Below the pieces are notes generated by a model. The model worked only from the letters and a program-made list of their open reading frames with translations. It ran no database searches and was not told where the DNA came from. From assembly GCA_041743105.1 (NCBI GenBank), contig JBGTNI010000072.1, positions 20,972-84,971 on the forward strand: 64,000 bases of DNA. The letters are read 5' to 3'. How positions within the stretch are numbered: the stretch's first letter is position 1; each line of letters begins with the position of its first letter. The position numbers and the translations under genes were made by a program. This document shows positions 16,909 to 25,293 of the stretch, piece by piece. The DNA is from QHCE01 sp041743105. Its GTDB lineage: Bacteria > Actinomycetota > Actinomycetes > Mycobacteriales > QHCE01.

Positions 16909-18447
16909 CTACTCGCGGCCGCCGGCAAGCTTTTCGCGTAGCGCGGCCAAAGCCTCGTCGCTGGCGAGAGTGCCGGAGCTTTCCTTCTCCGCTCCCCGCG
17001 GTACAGCACTTTCCGTGGAGGAGTAGGAGCTTGCGTCGGCAGGTTCGGCCGTCGCGGCTTCGGCGTCGGCGACCTTGGCGTGCTCGATCTGTTTCTTGTG
17101 CGCCTCGTAGCGCTCCTGTGCCAGAGCGTACTGCCGCTCCCACTCTTCGCGCTGCGTGTCGTAACCCTCTTGCCAGTCCCCAGTCTCCGTATCGAAGCCC
17201 TCGGGATAGACGTAGTTGCCTTTCTCGTCGTACTTGGCGTCCATGCCGTAGGCCGAGGGGTCGAAGTGCACCTCGTCGGAGTCTCCGCCCTCGTTGGCCT
17301 GTTTCAGCGAGAGGGAGATCCGGCGACGCTCCAAGTCGATGTCGATGACCTTGACGATGACCTCGTCGCCGACCTGAACGACCTGCTCCGGGATCTCCAC
17401 GTGTCGACCCGCGAGTTCGGAGATGTGCACCAATCCTTCGATGCCCTCGCCCACGCGCACGAACACACCGAAGGGAACCAGCTTGGTGACCTTACCTGGA
17501 ACGATGTGCCCAATCTGGTGCACCCGGGCGAACTGCCGCCACGGGTCTTCTTGCGTGGCTTTGAACGACAGCGAGACACGCTCGCGGTCCAGATCCACGT
17601 CGAGCACCTCGACCTCGACCTCTTGACCAACCTCGACGACCTCGCTGGGGTGATCGATGTGCTTCCACGACAGCTCGGAGACGTGCACCAGGCCGTCGAC
17701 TCCGCCCAGGTCCACGAAGGCACCGAAGTTCACGATGCTGGAGACGACACCCTTGCGAACCTGACCCTTGGCCAGCTGGTTCAGGAACTCGCTGCGCACC
17801 TCCGACTGAGTCTGTTCCAGCCACTGGCGGCGCGACAACACAACGTTGTTGCGATTCTTGTCCAGCTCGATGATTTTAGCTTCGAGCTCGCGGCCCACGT
17901 AAGGCTGCAGGTCACGCACGCGGCGCATCTCGACCAGCGACGCCGGCAGGAAGCCACGCAGACCGATGTCGAGGATCAGGCCACCCTTGACGACCTCGAT
18001 AACCGAGCCGACGACGACGCCGTCTTCTTCCTTGAGTTTCTCGATGGTGCCCCAGGCCCGCTCGTACTGCGCCCGCTTCTTGGACAGGATCAGCCGACCC
18101 TCTTTGTCCTCTTTCTGTAGCACCAGAGCTTCGACCTCATCGCCGACGGCGACAACATCGGCGGGGTCGACGTCGTGCTTGATGGAAAGCTCACGAGAAG
18201 GGATGACGCCTTCGGTCTTGTAGCCGATGTCGAGCAGAACTTCGTCCCGGTCCACTTTGACAATGGTGCCCTCGACGATATCGCCGTCATTGAAGTATTT
18301 GATGGTCTTATCGATCGCGGCGAGAAAGTCCTCGGCCGAACCGATGTCATTGATCGCTACGACCTTGGGGGTCGTGGTAGCGGCTGTTGAGACGGCGGCG
18401 TCTGATGCGGTGCCAGGGCGGACCGAGGCGTCGGTAGTGCTCGTCAT
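16909..18447 (-). CDS. rpsA: 30S ribosomal protein S1
   Basis: S1 binds mRNA and helps load it on the 30S subunit. The 512-residue protein has four S1 (OB-fold) domains, including GDIVEGTIVKVDRDEVLLDIG, GQVRKGVVSSIVNFGAFVDL and GHIVPGKVTKLVPFGVFVRV. An acidic Ala/Ser-rich C-terminal tail follows, as in mycobacterial S1. The ATG at 18447 with GGAG upstream is preferred to an earlier in-frame start at 18513. In M. tuberculosis rpsA is next to polA; here about 7.7 kb of other genes separate them. A long leader with a hairpin lies upstream. Confidence 0.95.
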   Translation of the reverse strand: MTSTTDASVRPGTASDAAVSTAATTTPKVVAINDIGSAEDFLAAIDKTIKYFNDGDIVEGTIVKVDRDEVLLDIGYKTEGVIPSRELSIKHDVDPADVVAVGDEVEALVLQKEDKEGRLILSKKRAQYERAWGTIEKLKEEDGVVVGSVIEVVKGGLILDIGLRGFLPASLVEMRRVRDLQPYVGRELEAKIIELDKNRNNVVLSRRQWLEQTQSEVRSEFLNQLAKGQVRKGVVSSIVNFGAFVDLGGVDGLVHVSELSWKHIDHPSEVVEVGQEVEVEVLDVDLDRERVSLSFKATQEDPWRQFARVHQIGHIVPGKVTKLVPFGVFVRVGEGIEGLVHISELAGRHVEIPEQVVQVGDEVIVKVIDIDLERRRISLSLKQANEGGDSDEVHFDPSAYGMDAKYDEKGNYVYPEGFDTETGDWQEGYDTQREEWERQYALAQERYEAHKKQIEHAKVADAEAATAEPADASSYSSTESAVPRGAEKESSGTLASDEALAALREKLAGGRE

Positions 18448-18845
18448 ATGGAAATTGCTCCGAGTGGGGACAGGAAGTTGTCGGGTGAGATCGCGTCGCG
18501 GATCTCGCCGCACGGCCGAGGTTAAGAGCGCCCGGCGATAGGTGCTGTTCTGGGGCTACGAACGACCTATCGCCGCAAACTCAGGGAAGATTCCGGCTGC
18601 TGCCGCGCCAAGTAATGTCGCACTTGACACGATCGAAAATCGATGACGAATGCGGGCCTACTCCTTGCCGAGGCACGGCAACCCGCAACGCGATATCTAG
18701 CTTACCGTGCGGCAACGCCGCTGGTCCATCCGGCAAGGGGGATACGGACCGGGCTGCGTCGGCTCACCGGCAGAGCGGACCCGTTTGTCACACGCGCCTG
18801 CTCAACCAGGCTGGGTTAGCTATCCGCGTGACAGGTGGGGGTGAC
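18448..18845. promoter_or_regulatory. rpsA leader and intergenic region
   Basis: No convincing gene is present in these 398 bases. In the rpsA direction there is a perfect 10-bp hairpin, CGGCGATAGG (18533-18542) with CCTATCGCCG (18566-18575), about 85 bases before the rpsA start. It is a candidate leader structure. A rpsA promoter must lie in this stretch but no motif is clear. Confidence 0.45.
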
Positions 18846-19700
18846 TCATCGCCGCCCAAAACGTCTATTCCCTGTCCTTCGCGGCGCTGCGGACGGAGAG
18901 TTTCTCCAAGGGCGACTCCCCGTCGCGGAACCGCTAGATTGTGTGCGTCCGCCCTGCAAGGAATCGGGAAGCTCCAGAAGTGGGACCGGCTGAACGCGTT
19001 CTCCCTGCACTACCGACCAGCATTGACCGGGTTGACCACGGGTCAGGGTGGTCATGAACGCATCGACGACGCTCTCGACAGGCAGCACGCCGAAGCCTTG
19101 GTCGATCAGCTTGTCGCGGATGCCCGCTATCATCTCGGTGTCGGCGAAACTGGGGCACAAACCTTTGACGTGCACGCCCTTATCTGCCCAACGAGCGCCC
19201 AGCGCACGTACCAGCCCGACGACGGCGTGCTTAGTCGCTGCGTACGCCGGGTCTGAGGGGACCGGGTACAGACCCGCGACGCTGGCCGTGGCGATGATCT
19301 CACCACGGCCGCTGGCACGCAACGCGGGGTATGCGGCATTTGCCCCGTACACCACGCCATCGAGGTTGATGGCCCTTGTGCGCGCCCACGCGTCAGGGTC
19401 GAAGTTCTCACCCATTCTGTTGCCCATGGCGACCCCAGCGTTGAGCGCGACTATATGCAAGCCTCCGTAATTGTCCACGGCCGTCTGCACGGCTGCTTGG
19501 TTGTCCGGGAATTTGCTTACATCGCAATGGACAAAAAGCCCACCGATTCGCCGTGCTACCGCCTCCCCCTTCTCCTCGTTGACGTCGGCAATCACCACCT
19601 TGGCGCCTCGTTTTGCGAGATCGACTGCAATGCCCTCGCCGAGCCCTTGGGCGCCGCCGGTGACAAGAGCTACAGAACCCCTGATGCGCGCAGCTTCCAT
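18846..19700 (-). CDS. Short-chain dehydrogenase/reductase
   Basis: This classical SDR oxidoreductase has the NAD(P) motif TGGAQGLGEG near the N-terminus, LNAGVA (NAG), the catalytic Ser region (TASVAGLYP) and YAATK (Tyr and Lys). An Asp after the second strand (VVIADVNEE) favours NAD(H). Residues 1-245 follow the family. The last 40 or so (SLQGGRTQSSG onward, Arg/Ser-rich) look unlike an SDR tail, so the end may have been altered by a frameshift or read-through. Substrate is unknown. It stands alone, with rpsA beyond an untranslated leader on one side and a secreted peptidase on the other. Confidence 0.85.
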   Translation of the reverse strand: MEAARIRGSVALVTGGAQGLGEGIAVDLAKRGAKVVIADVNEEKGEAVARRIGGLFVHCDVSKFPDNQAAVQTAVDNYGGLHIVALNAGVAMGNRMGENFDPDAWARTRAINLDGVVYGANAAYPALRASGRGEIIATASVAGLYPVPSDPAYAATKHAVVGLVRALGARWADKGVHVKGLCPSFADTEMIAGIRDKLIDQGFGVLPVESVVDAFMTTLTRGQPGQCWSVVQGERVQPVPLLELPDSLQGGRTQSSGSATGSRPWRNSPSAAPRRTGNRRFGRR

Positions 19701-19795
19701 CAGATGTCGTCCCTTGATAGGTCCCTGTCTGACTACCTAAATGATCCTCCTGAGCCGCATCAGTGTCGCATCGCGCCTAACCTCCGCCAAGACGT

Positions 19796-19897
19796 CTACG
19801 CTCCGGAGCCAACTTTTGTCACACCGATGAAAAAGCCGAAAGCGACGATCGCAGCGGCAGCGATCAGGATCCAGCGCAGTAGACGGTTGAATATCAT
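19796..19897 (-). CDS. Possible 33-residue single-pass membrane peptide
   Basis: An ATG at 19897 opens a short frame, MIFNRLLRWILIAAAAIVAF then a short GFFIGVTK-containing tail. It contains one membrane helix with a positive N-terminus and ends at a TAG at 19796. There is no strong ribosome-binding site. It sits in the roughly 300-base gap between the SDR and M1 peptidase genes, which otherwise shows nothing. It is speculative. Confidence 0.3.
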   Translation of the reverse strand: MIFNRLLRWILIAAAAIVAFGFFIGVTKVGSGA

Positions 19898-20004
19898 CGG
19901 CTCGTTTCACGGTCGGAATGAGGCTTCGATCCTGTCAGATGAATGTTCCCGCTGGTGCCACCGACTACTCCCGACAAGCCGGCGGACTGGAATTCTTCTC
20001 GAGC

Positions 20005-21417
20005 TCACCACTTCGTCGGCTTGCCTGGGGCGTAGAGCCAGGCGGCGAAGAAGTCGTCCAACTGCTGGTGGGAGATCTGCTCGGAGAGGGCCTTGAAGTC
20101 CGCCGTAGACACATTGCCATAGCGGTTCCGCGCCGCCCACGACCGGAGCAGAGTGAAGAACGGCTCGTCGCCGATCTTCATCCGCAGCGCGTGCAGGGTC
20201 ATCGCGCCCCGGAAGTAGACCGAGGTGCCGAACATGTTCTCGGCACCCGGGTCGCCCGGGGGAAAGTCCCAGACAGCCCCGTCGGCTGGCGTCCGATATT
20301 CCGAGTCGAACTTCTCCCGCGCGGTCACACCGCCGTCGTGCTCGCTCCACAGCCATTCGGCATACGTCGCGAAGCCCTCGTTGAGCCAGATGTCTGCCCA
20401 CGTCTTAGGGGTCACGCTGTCGCCAAACCACTGGTGCGCCATCTCATGCACGACTATCGACTCTTCGGGAGCGCTCCCGTAGACCGGCTTGGTCTGCGTC
20501 TCCAGGGCATAGCCGAGGTCGGGCAGATTGTCGACGATGGCACCGGCGTTCTCGAATGGGTAGCGGCCGAAGACAGCCTGCTGGTAGGCGAGGATCTCCG
20601 GCAGCCGGTCGAGAACGGGTGCCGCCTTGGCGCTCTGCCGCGGATCGACGGCAACGTAGAGCGGGATGCCGTCCGGGGTGTACGACTCGGTCACCTCGAA
20701 TTCGCCAATCGTGATGGTCACAAGGTACGACGCCATCGGGCGCTTCTCGTCCCACACGAATGTCCGCTGGCCATCGGCAGTGGACTGGTCGCTGAGCAGC
20801 CCATTGCCGACCGCTGTCAGTCCATCGGGCACAGTCATGGAGACCGTATAGGTTGCCTTGTCGCTCGGGTGATCGTTAGCGGGAAACCAGGTCGGGGCAC
20901 CGTGCGGTTGATTGGCCACGATGACTCCGTCGTCGGTGCGGATCCAGCCGATCCGTTCGAGCGGGCCACCCAGCGTCTCCGGTACACCGCCGTACTCGAT
21001 CTCGACAGTGAAGGAGCGGTGCGCCGACAGCTCCTTCGCCGGTGTGATCACCAGCTCCTGCCCCGAGTGCGTCGCGGCCGCCGCCTCACCGTCCACCCGC
21101 GCCGAGCTCACCTGGAGCACACGCAGGTCCAGATTGAAGCTGCTTAGCGGCTGGATCGCCGTAGCGGTGATGGTCGCGGTGCCGCCTAGTCGACCGGATG
21201 CGCGATCCCAGGTCAGGTCGAGGTTGTAGTGCTTGACGTCATAGCCGCCATTGCCGGCGGACGGGAAGTAGGAATCGCCGACGCCGGCGGCGCCCGGCGT
21301 CCCATCACCGGGTAGCGCCGCGACCGGGGAGACCGTCAGCAACGTGGCCAGAATCGCCGCGGCGACCGTCGCCTTCCGGCTTCCCCTGAACCATTCGTAC
21401 GCGCGAAGAACGCTCAT
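20005..21417 (-). CDS. Secreted M1-family metallopeptidase
   Basis: This 470-residue exported zinc peptidase has a signal peptide (TVAAAILATLLTVSPVAALP) and an N-terminal beta-sandwich (YDVKHYNLDLTWD). The gluzincin catalytic domain carries HEMAHQWFG and, downstream, NEGFATYAEWLW (HExxH-x18-E). The usual GxMEN exopeptidase motif is replaced by a GYALETQT-like segment, as I recall for many secreted actinobacterial M1 relatives. The C-terminal ERAP-like domain is absent, making it a short form. It likely digests peptides outside the cell. No operon partner is seen. Confidence 0.88.
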   Translation of the reverse strand: MSVLRAYEWFRGSRKATVAAAILATLLTVSPVAALPGDGTPGAAGVGDSYFPSAGNGGYDVKHYNLDLTWDRASGRLGGTATITATAIQPLSSFNLDLRVLQVSSARVDGEAAAATHSGQELVITPAKELSAHRSFTVEIEYGGVPETLGGPLERIGWIRTDDGVIVANQPHGAPTWFPANDHPSDKATYTVSMTVPDGLTAVGNGLLSDQSTADGQRTFVWDEKRPMASYLVTITIGEFEVTESYTPDGIPLYVAVDPRQSAKAAPVLDRLPEILAYQQAVFGRYPFENAGAIVDNLPDLGYALETQTKPVYGSAPEESIVVHEMAHQWFGDSVTPKTWADIWLNEGFATYAEWLWSEHDGGVTAREKFDSEYRTPADGAVWDFPPGDPGAENMFGTSVYFRGAMTLHALRMKIGDEPFFTLLRSWAARNRYGNVSTADFKALSEQISHQQLDDFFAAWLYAPGKPTKW

Positions 21418-21671
21418 GCCGCGGTGCTCTTCGTGGGCACCTCAAGCAGGACCACAGGTGCGGAGCGCAGGACGCCGCCAGGATGCTCGATCATGCGCGC
21501 ACACGATACTTCACCGCCAGATCACGGCGCCGAGCCGATCGACTGGAACTGCCCTAAGCGACGTTGTGCGGCTGCTTGGCTGGCATAATCGCCTCATTAT
21601 TGCCTGCTGCCTTGCACGACGCGGCGAAAAAATCCCCCCAACGAGCGCGGTGGCATGGAATGCTGTGCGGC

Positions 21672-22196
21672 ATGACTACATCTCCAGACACCTCACCGTC
21701 AGACCCGCCTTCCAGTCAGCCCGATGCGGCTACCACCGTCGTCGACACGGCCGCTTCCGCGGTCACCATCGCCGGCTACTCCGACTACACCGACGCCCAG
21801 AAAGCCGTCGACTACCTCTCCGACGAGGGCTTCCCGGTCCAGCACACCGCAATCGTCGGCTCCGACCTGCACTTGATAGAGCGGGTGACCGGCCGCGTCA
21901 CGGTGCTACGCGCCGCGTTCACCGGTGGCGTCGCCGGCATCTGGTTCGGTCTGCTACTCGGCCTGATCTTGGCGATCGCCAATGAGGGTGAGACGGCCGT
22001 GTTGGGTGTGGCGATTCTGGTCGGCGCGATCGGTGGAGCGTTGTACTACTCGATCACCCACGCGCTCACCCGTGGCACGCGTGACTTCGCGTCCCGCAGT
22101 GAGATCGTGGCCCGCAAGTACGACATCACCGTCGCTGCCGGCTATGCCGAGCGCGCCAAGGCCACCCTGGCCAAGCTCGACACATCCAAGCACTGA
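21672..22196 (+). CDS. DUF1269/general-stress 17M-like membrane protein
   Basis: This 174-residue protein has a Thr/Pro/Ser-rich start, a flavodoxin-like segment (VTIAGYSDYTDAQKAVDYL, GFPVQHTAIVGSDLHLIERV) and two glycine-rich membrane helices (GVAGIWFGLLLGLILAIA, AILVGAIGGALYYSITHAL). The pattern matches the general-stress-protein 17M/DUF1269 group found widely in actinobacteria. Function is unknown. The start at 21672 is one of three nearby ATGs and no strong ribosome-binding site separates them. A strong hairpin follows the stop. Confidence 0.75.
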   Translation: MTTSPDTSPSDPPSSQPDAATTVVDTAASAVTIAGYSDYTDAQKAVDYLSDEGFPVQHTAIVGSDLHLIERVTGRVTVLRAAFTGGVAGIWFGLLLGLILAIANEGETAVLGVAILVGAIGGALYYSITHALTRGTRDFASRSEIVARKYDITVAAGYAERAKATLAKLDTSKH

Positions 22197-22210
22197 TCTA
22201 TTCGTCGTTA

Positions 22211-22242
22211 GGTGAGGCGCGGAGCGTCGCCCGCGCCTCACC
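22211..22242. terminator. GC-rich hairpin terminator, copy 1
   Basis: GGTGAGGCGCG pairs perfectly with CGCGCCTCACC over 11 bp. It lies 14 bases after the stress-protein stop. A 28-of-32-base direct copy occurs at 23082-23113, so the two copies bracket the toxin-antitoxin genes. Confidence 0.75.
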
Positions 22243-22246
22243 GGCT

Positions 22247-22278
22247 ACCTGGTCACCTGGTCACCTGGTCACCTGGTC
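22247..22278. repeat. Four exact tandem copies of an octamer
   Basis: ACCTGGTC is repeated four times without change, directly after the hairpin and before the antitoxin promoter region. It may be a slippage tract or a multi-site binding array. Confidence 0.8.
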
Positions 22279-22371
22279 CAACCCTGTGGGCTCAAGCCGT
22301 GAAAGGGCAGGCCGCACCGATCTGAGGAAATACAGCGCTCGTAGCGCATCACGCTGGGATAACATTTTGTT

Positions 22372-22656
22372 ATGACAACGACGGTGGGAATCCGGGAGAT
22401 TACCCGAACGACCTCGAAGATCATTCATCGGGCCGCTGCGGGCGAGACAGTCATCATCACCGAACATGACGAGCCCATCGCGATGCTTGTACCACTTCCT
22501 CGCACCGGTGACGCCGAAGTAGACCAGCTCATACGAGACGGCGAGCTCGCTCCGGCCAGTAATCCTGCTGGACTAAAGGCTCTTCTCGCCATTCGACCGG
22601 CACCGGCTAGCAATGAGATGGAGAGCACGGCCACTATCAGCGACGACCGCGGATGA
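22372..22656 (+). CDS. Phd/YefM-type antitoxin
   Basis: This 94-residue antitoxin begins with the Phd/RelB-like domain (VGIREITRTTSKIIHRAAAG, ETVIITEHDEPIAMLVPL) and ends in a flexible tail expected to wrap the toxin. It overlaps the following PIN-toxin start by four bases (ATGA), the typical type II layout. The antitoxin frame is intact although the toxin is frameshifted. Autoregulation through its N-terminal domain is expected from the family. Confidence 0.85.
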   Translation: MTTTVGIREITRTTSKIIHRAAAGETVIITEHDEPIAMLVPLPRTGDAEVDQLIRDGELAPASNPAGLKALLAIRPAPASNEMESTATISDDRG

Positions 22657-23086
22657 TCTACCTGGACAGTTGCGCGATCGGGTTGAGCGCGAAAGTGCCG
22701 CGCTCCGTGCTTGGCTTACAGCAAACCCGCAGCCGTTGGTGACCTCAGCACTCGCCCGAGTTGAAGCGACCCGTGCACTTCGAAGGATAGAGCCGGCCGC
22801 CCTCCACCTGCTCCCTCTCGCGCTCGCCACTATGCACCACCACCCGATCACCGATCCGTTCTCAGCACGGCCATCGGCTACGAAGATCCTTACCTGTAGC
22901 CTCGACGCAATCCATCTCGCTAGCGCTCAGAGGTTTCAAACATCGCTTCAGTGGTTTCTCACCTATGATCGCCGTCTCATCGCGGCAGCCGGACGCCTCG
23001 GAATTTCGGCGGCATCTCCAGGAAGCGGCGGGAGCGACGCTGGCCGATGCGGGTATTGTCTCTTGATCGGTTCGTTGGTGGGCTGA
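22653..23086 (+). pseudogene. VapC-like PIN-domain toxin, frameshifted
   Basis: The toxin starts at 22653 with MIYLDSCAI, carrying the first PIN Asp, but that frame does not continue the domain. From about 22680 the family pattern resumes in another frame (VERESAALRAWLTANPQPLV), through SLDAIHLASAQ and FLTYDRRLIAAAG, which hold the later acidic PIN residues. A small indel near codon 9-12 therefore separates the first catalytic residue from the rest. The middle section (HHHPITDPFSARPS) also looks diverged. A sequencing error is possible. The toxin is probably inactive while its antitoxin is intact. Confidence 0.75.
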
Positions 23087-23113
23087 GACGCGGGGTGTCG
23101 CCCGCGCCTCACC
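23082..23113. terminator. GC-rich hairpin terminator, copy 2
   Basis: It is 28 of 32 bases identical to 22211-22242 in direct orientation, but with an imperfect stem. It overlaps the stop codon of the gene at 23109. Confidence 0.6.
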
Positions 23114-24086
23114 TATCCACGGGACCATCCGGGCCGAGCCTGCTAGCGCTACCGCCTGGCTGAGCGCGACCGTGTGGAGATCTGGAGCCGGGGGGTTGCT
23201 GGCTTAACGGACCGAATCTTTCAGACGACGTACTAGGGCGCTCACCAGGTCTAGCCTGCGGCGACCGGAGTTGCGGCGGCAGCGATATAAATGTCGCTGG
23301 TGGGTACCCCTCGCTTTCCGCATAGGCGTTCAGGCTGTCTACGTATCCCGCAACCCACTCATCTGTCTCCTCGTCACCACTGACGGTAAGCGCAGCAGCG
23401 CCATGCCGACCGTGACGCAGATAGAATGCAGCGAGGCGGTTCACCAACCTCTCATGGGGGCCGCCATACCCATACTCCGCATCGGATGGGTGAGATGGAC
23501 ACGCCGATATGACGGCGGGAAAGCCACCCCCGGCTCGCGCCATTTCTTGGACATCCAACGGTTCTAGGCCGGTCGCGAAATGGCCATGAATCTGATCGGT
23601 ATCAGGCTCAAGCACGCCGGCGCTGGCCACGTCGAGATACACCCGGTCTATGCCACCGGCGCGAGGCAGCCGGCCAACCGAGAACAGGCCCAACTCCGCG
23701 CCGGTGGCATCGGGCTTTAGCAACGGCGAGGCGTAAGCCTCAAGCTCCAAACCGTGCCATGTGTCGGCTCCCGCACACAAATCTGTCAGCTTCGTGAGCG
23801 TGGCCTCGGCTAGTATTAGGGGCGAAAGTGTGGGACGAGTCCTCAAGGTTCGTAGCGCACTTGCGACGTACTCCGGATGGGAGGTGCGTAAGAGCTCGCC
23901 GACTTTCGCAACATCTGCAGCGGAAAGGGCTGCCCGAACGTCCTGGCCCGGGAGGAAATCGGGTAGCACCTGTGTAATAGCTGATCCATCGCCTAGCGCA
24001 CGCTCGCGTTGCTGATTCCAGAGATCGCGCACCTCGTCCAACGGGAGCGGCTCGTCAGGTTGTGTCACGTTTACCACCGCTCCCAT
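23109..24086 (-). CDS. Unrecognised paralogue A (polA-linked family)
   Basis: This 325-residue cytosolic protein has no signal peptide or membrane helix. It shares with the next two genes an N-terminal VTQPDEPL-type segment, a middle DTWHGLE...ASPLLKPD region, and a conserved block HGHFATGLEPLDVQEMARA then FPAVISACP and AALTVSGDEETDEWV. The C-terminal 60 residues are Pro/Ser/Gly/Arg-rich and probably disordered. I do not recognise the family. It is the last of three paralogues downstream of polA on one strand. Only this copy and copy C are intact. Confidence 0.7.
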   Translation of the reverse strand: MGAVVNVTQPDEPLPLDEVRDLWNQQRERALGDGSAITQVLPDFLPGQDVRAALSAADVAKVGELLRTSHPEYVASALRTLRTRPTLSPLILAEATLTKLTDLCAGADTWHGLELEAYASPLLKPDATGAELGLFSVGRLPRAGGIDRVYLDVASAGVLEPDTDQIHGHFATGLEPLDVQEMARAGGGFPAVISACPSHPSDAEYGYGGPHERLVNRLAAFYLRHGRHGAAALTVSGDEETDEWVAGYVDSLNAYAESEGYPPATFISLPPQLRSPQARPGERPSTSSERFGPLSQQPPGSRSPHGRAQPGGSASRLGPDGPVDR

Positions 24087-24210
24087 TTTCTGAAGTTTCG
24101 CTCAACGGTGCCACACGCCAGCACCCGCTGTTCACCGAACGCGACGATACGGAGTGCTTTCGCCTAGAATCAGCCGCCCATTCCCGCTCGTATCGAAAAC
24201 CATTGAGCCG

Positions 24211-25208
24211 CTAGGGCTTGTTGTGCGGACGGTGGCGAACCGAAGACCTTAGCTGCTCCGCCTGGGAGCCTGGCGCGGGCAACGCGCTGCGGCGCACACC
24301 TCGGCGGTCAGCCACCGATCTCAGCAGCTCCGGCGGCAGCGGAGTGAGTTGCGCAGTCACGCATCCCTCGTTCTGGGCGTAGTGGTTCAGCGTCTCCAGG
24401 TGCGTCTCAAGCAGCGGCAAGATGTTCGCATCGGCACTGACAGTGAGAGCAGCCGGGTTTGCTCCAATCTGACCGTGGCGGAGGTACACCGCCGCGAGTT
24501 GGGCCACGGTGTCCTTTTGAAATTTTCCAAGTCGGTATATTTCGCCCAGTTCGCCGGCTGGGAACACCGATATGAGGCCGGGAAAGTCGTTGTGTGTCGC
24601 GCGCTGTGCCATAGCTACGGCATCCAGTGGCGATAAACCGGCGGCGAAGTGGCAATGCAACCGCTGCGGCTTACCAAGGACGCCAGCGCTCCCCACGTTG
24701 AGGAACGTCCGGGGCAGGCTATCCAGACTAGGGTCGCCGGTGCGCGACAATTCGCGGGTAGAAACAGCGCGGGTCTTGGGCTTTCGCCACCGTTAGCGCC
24801 GTCGAGTCCGAGCAGCGGCGACGCGAAGTTCTCGGGCTTCAAACCGTGCCAGGCATCGGGTCCCTGGAATAAAGCGCCCGGCTTCAGACGGTGGGCTTCA
24901 CCTTCCGCGCATTGTCGCGCCAACCTCCATCGCGCCGCCTCGGCAAGCAGCACGGGGGGAAGTGCGGCCCGCCCGTGCACAATGGCTAACACCCGTTCCT
25001 TCGTGACTGTGTCTGTGTTCGAATCGCCGAGGAAAGCGGCGATAGTGGCAACGTCGTGATCGGAGAGAATTGCAGGGCCGCCAGGGCTCAGGGCGAGCTC
25101 TGGCACCCTGAATCGCAGATCGGTTTTGGCGCCTTCGGCAAAGCGCCGCTGACTGGCCCAGATGCCGCTCACAGCAGCGGACTGGAGCGGCTCATCGGGT
25201 TGTGACAC
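24211..25208 (-). pseudogene. Unrecognised paralogue B, frameshifted
   Basis: The 5' part (from about 25208) encodes VSQPDEPL, PDAWHGLKPENFASPLLGLD and related segments, aligning with paralogue A up to PRPALF near 24780. The family sequence then continues in a different frame (SLPRTFLNVGSAGVL, LHCHFAAGLSPLDAVAMAQR, GLISVFPAGEL, AALTVSADANILPL) to a stop at 24211. One indel at about 24760-24790 separates the halves, each of which lacks part of the conserved block. The start is uncertain; a GTG at 25208 matches the start region of paralogue A. It is probably non-functional unless recoded. Confidence 0.7.
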
Positions 25209-25293
25209 GGCTACCGCCAATCCGACTGCTCGCGAGTTCGGCTTAACGGTGTCATATGGCCGAGCCGGTTGCTCAGCGAACCGAGCAACTCGG

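Noticed and set aside
17080..18120. Long open frame antisense to rpsA
   Set aside because: Its translation is a low-complexity Leu/Val/His/Asp-rich shadow of the S1 repeats.
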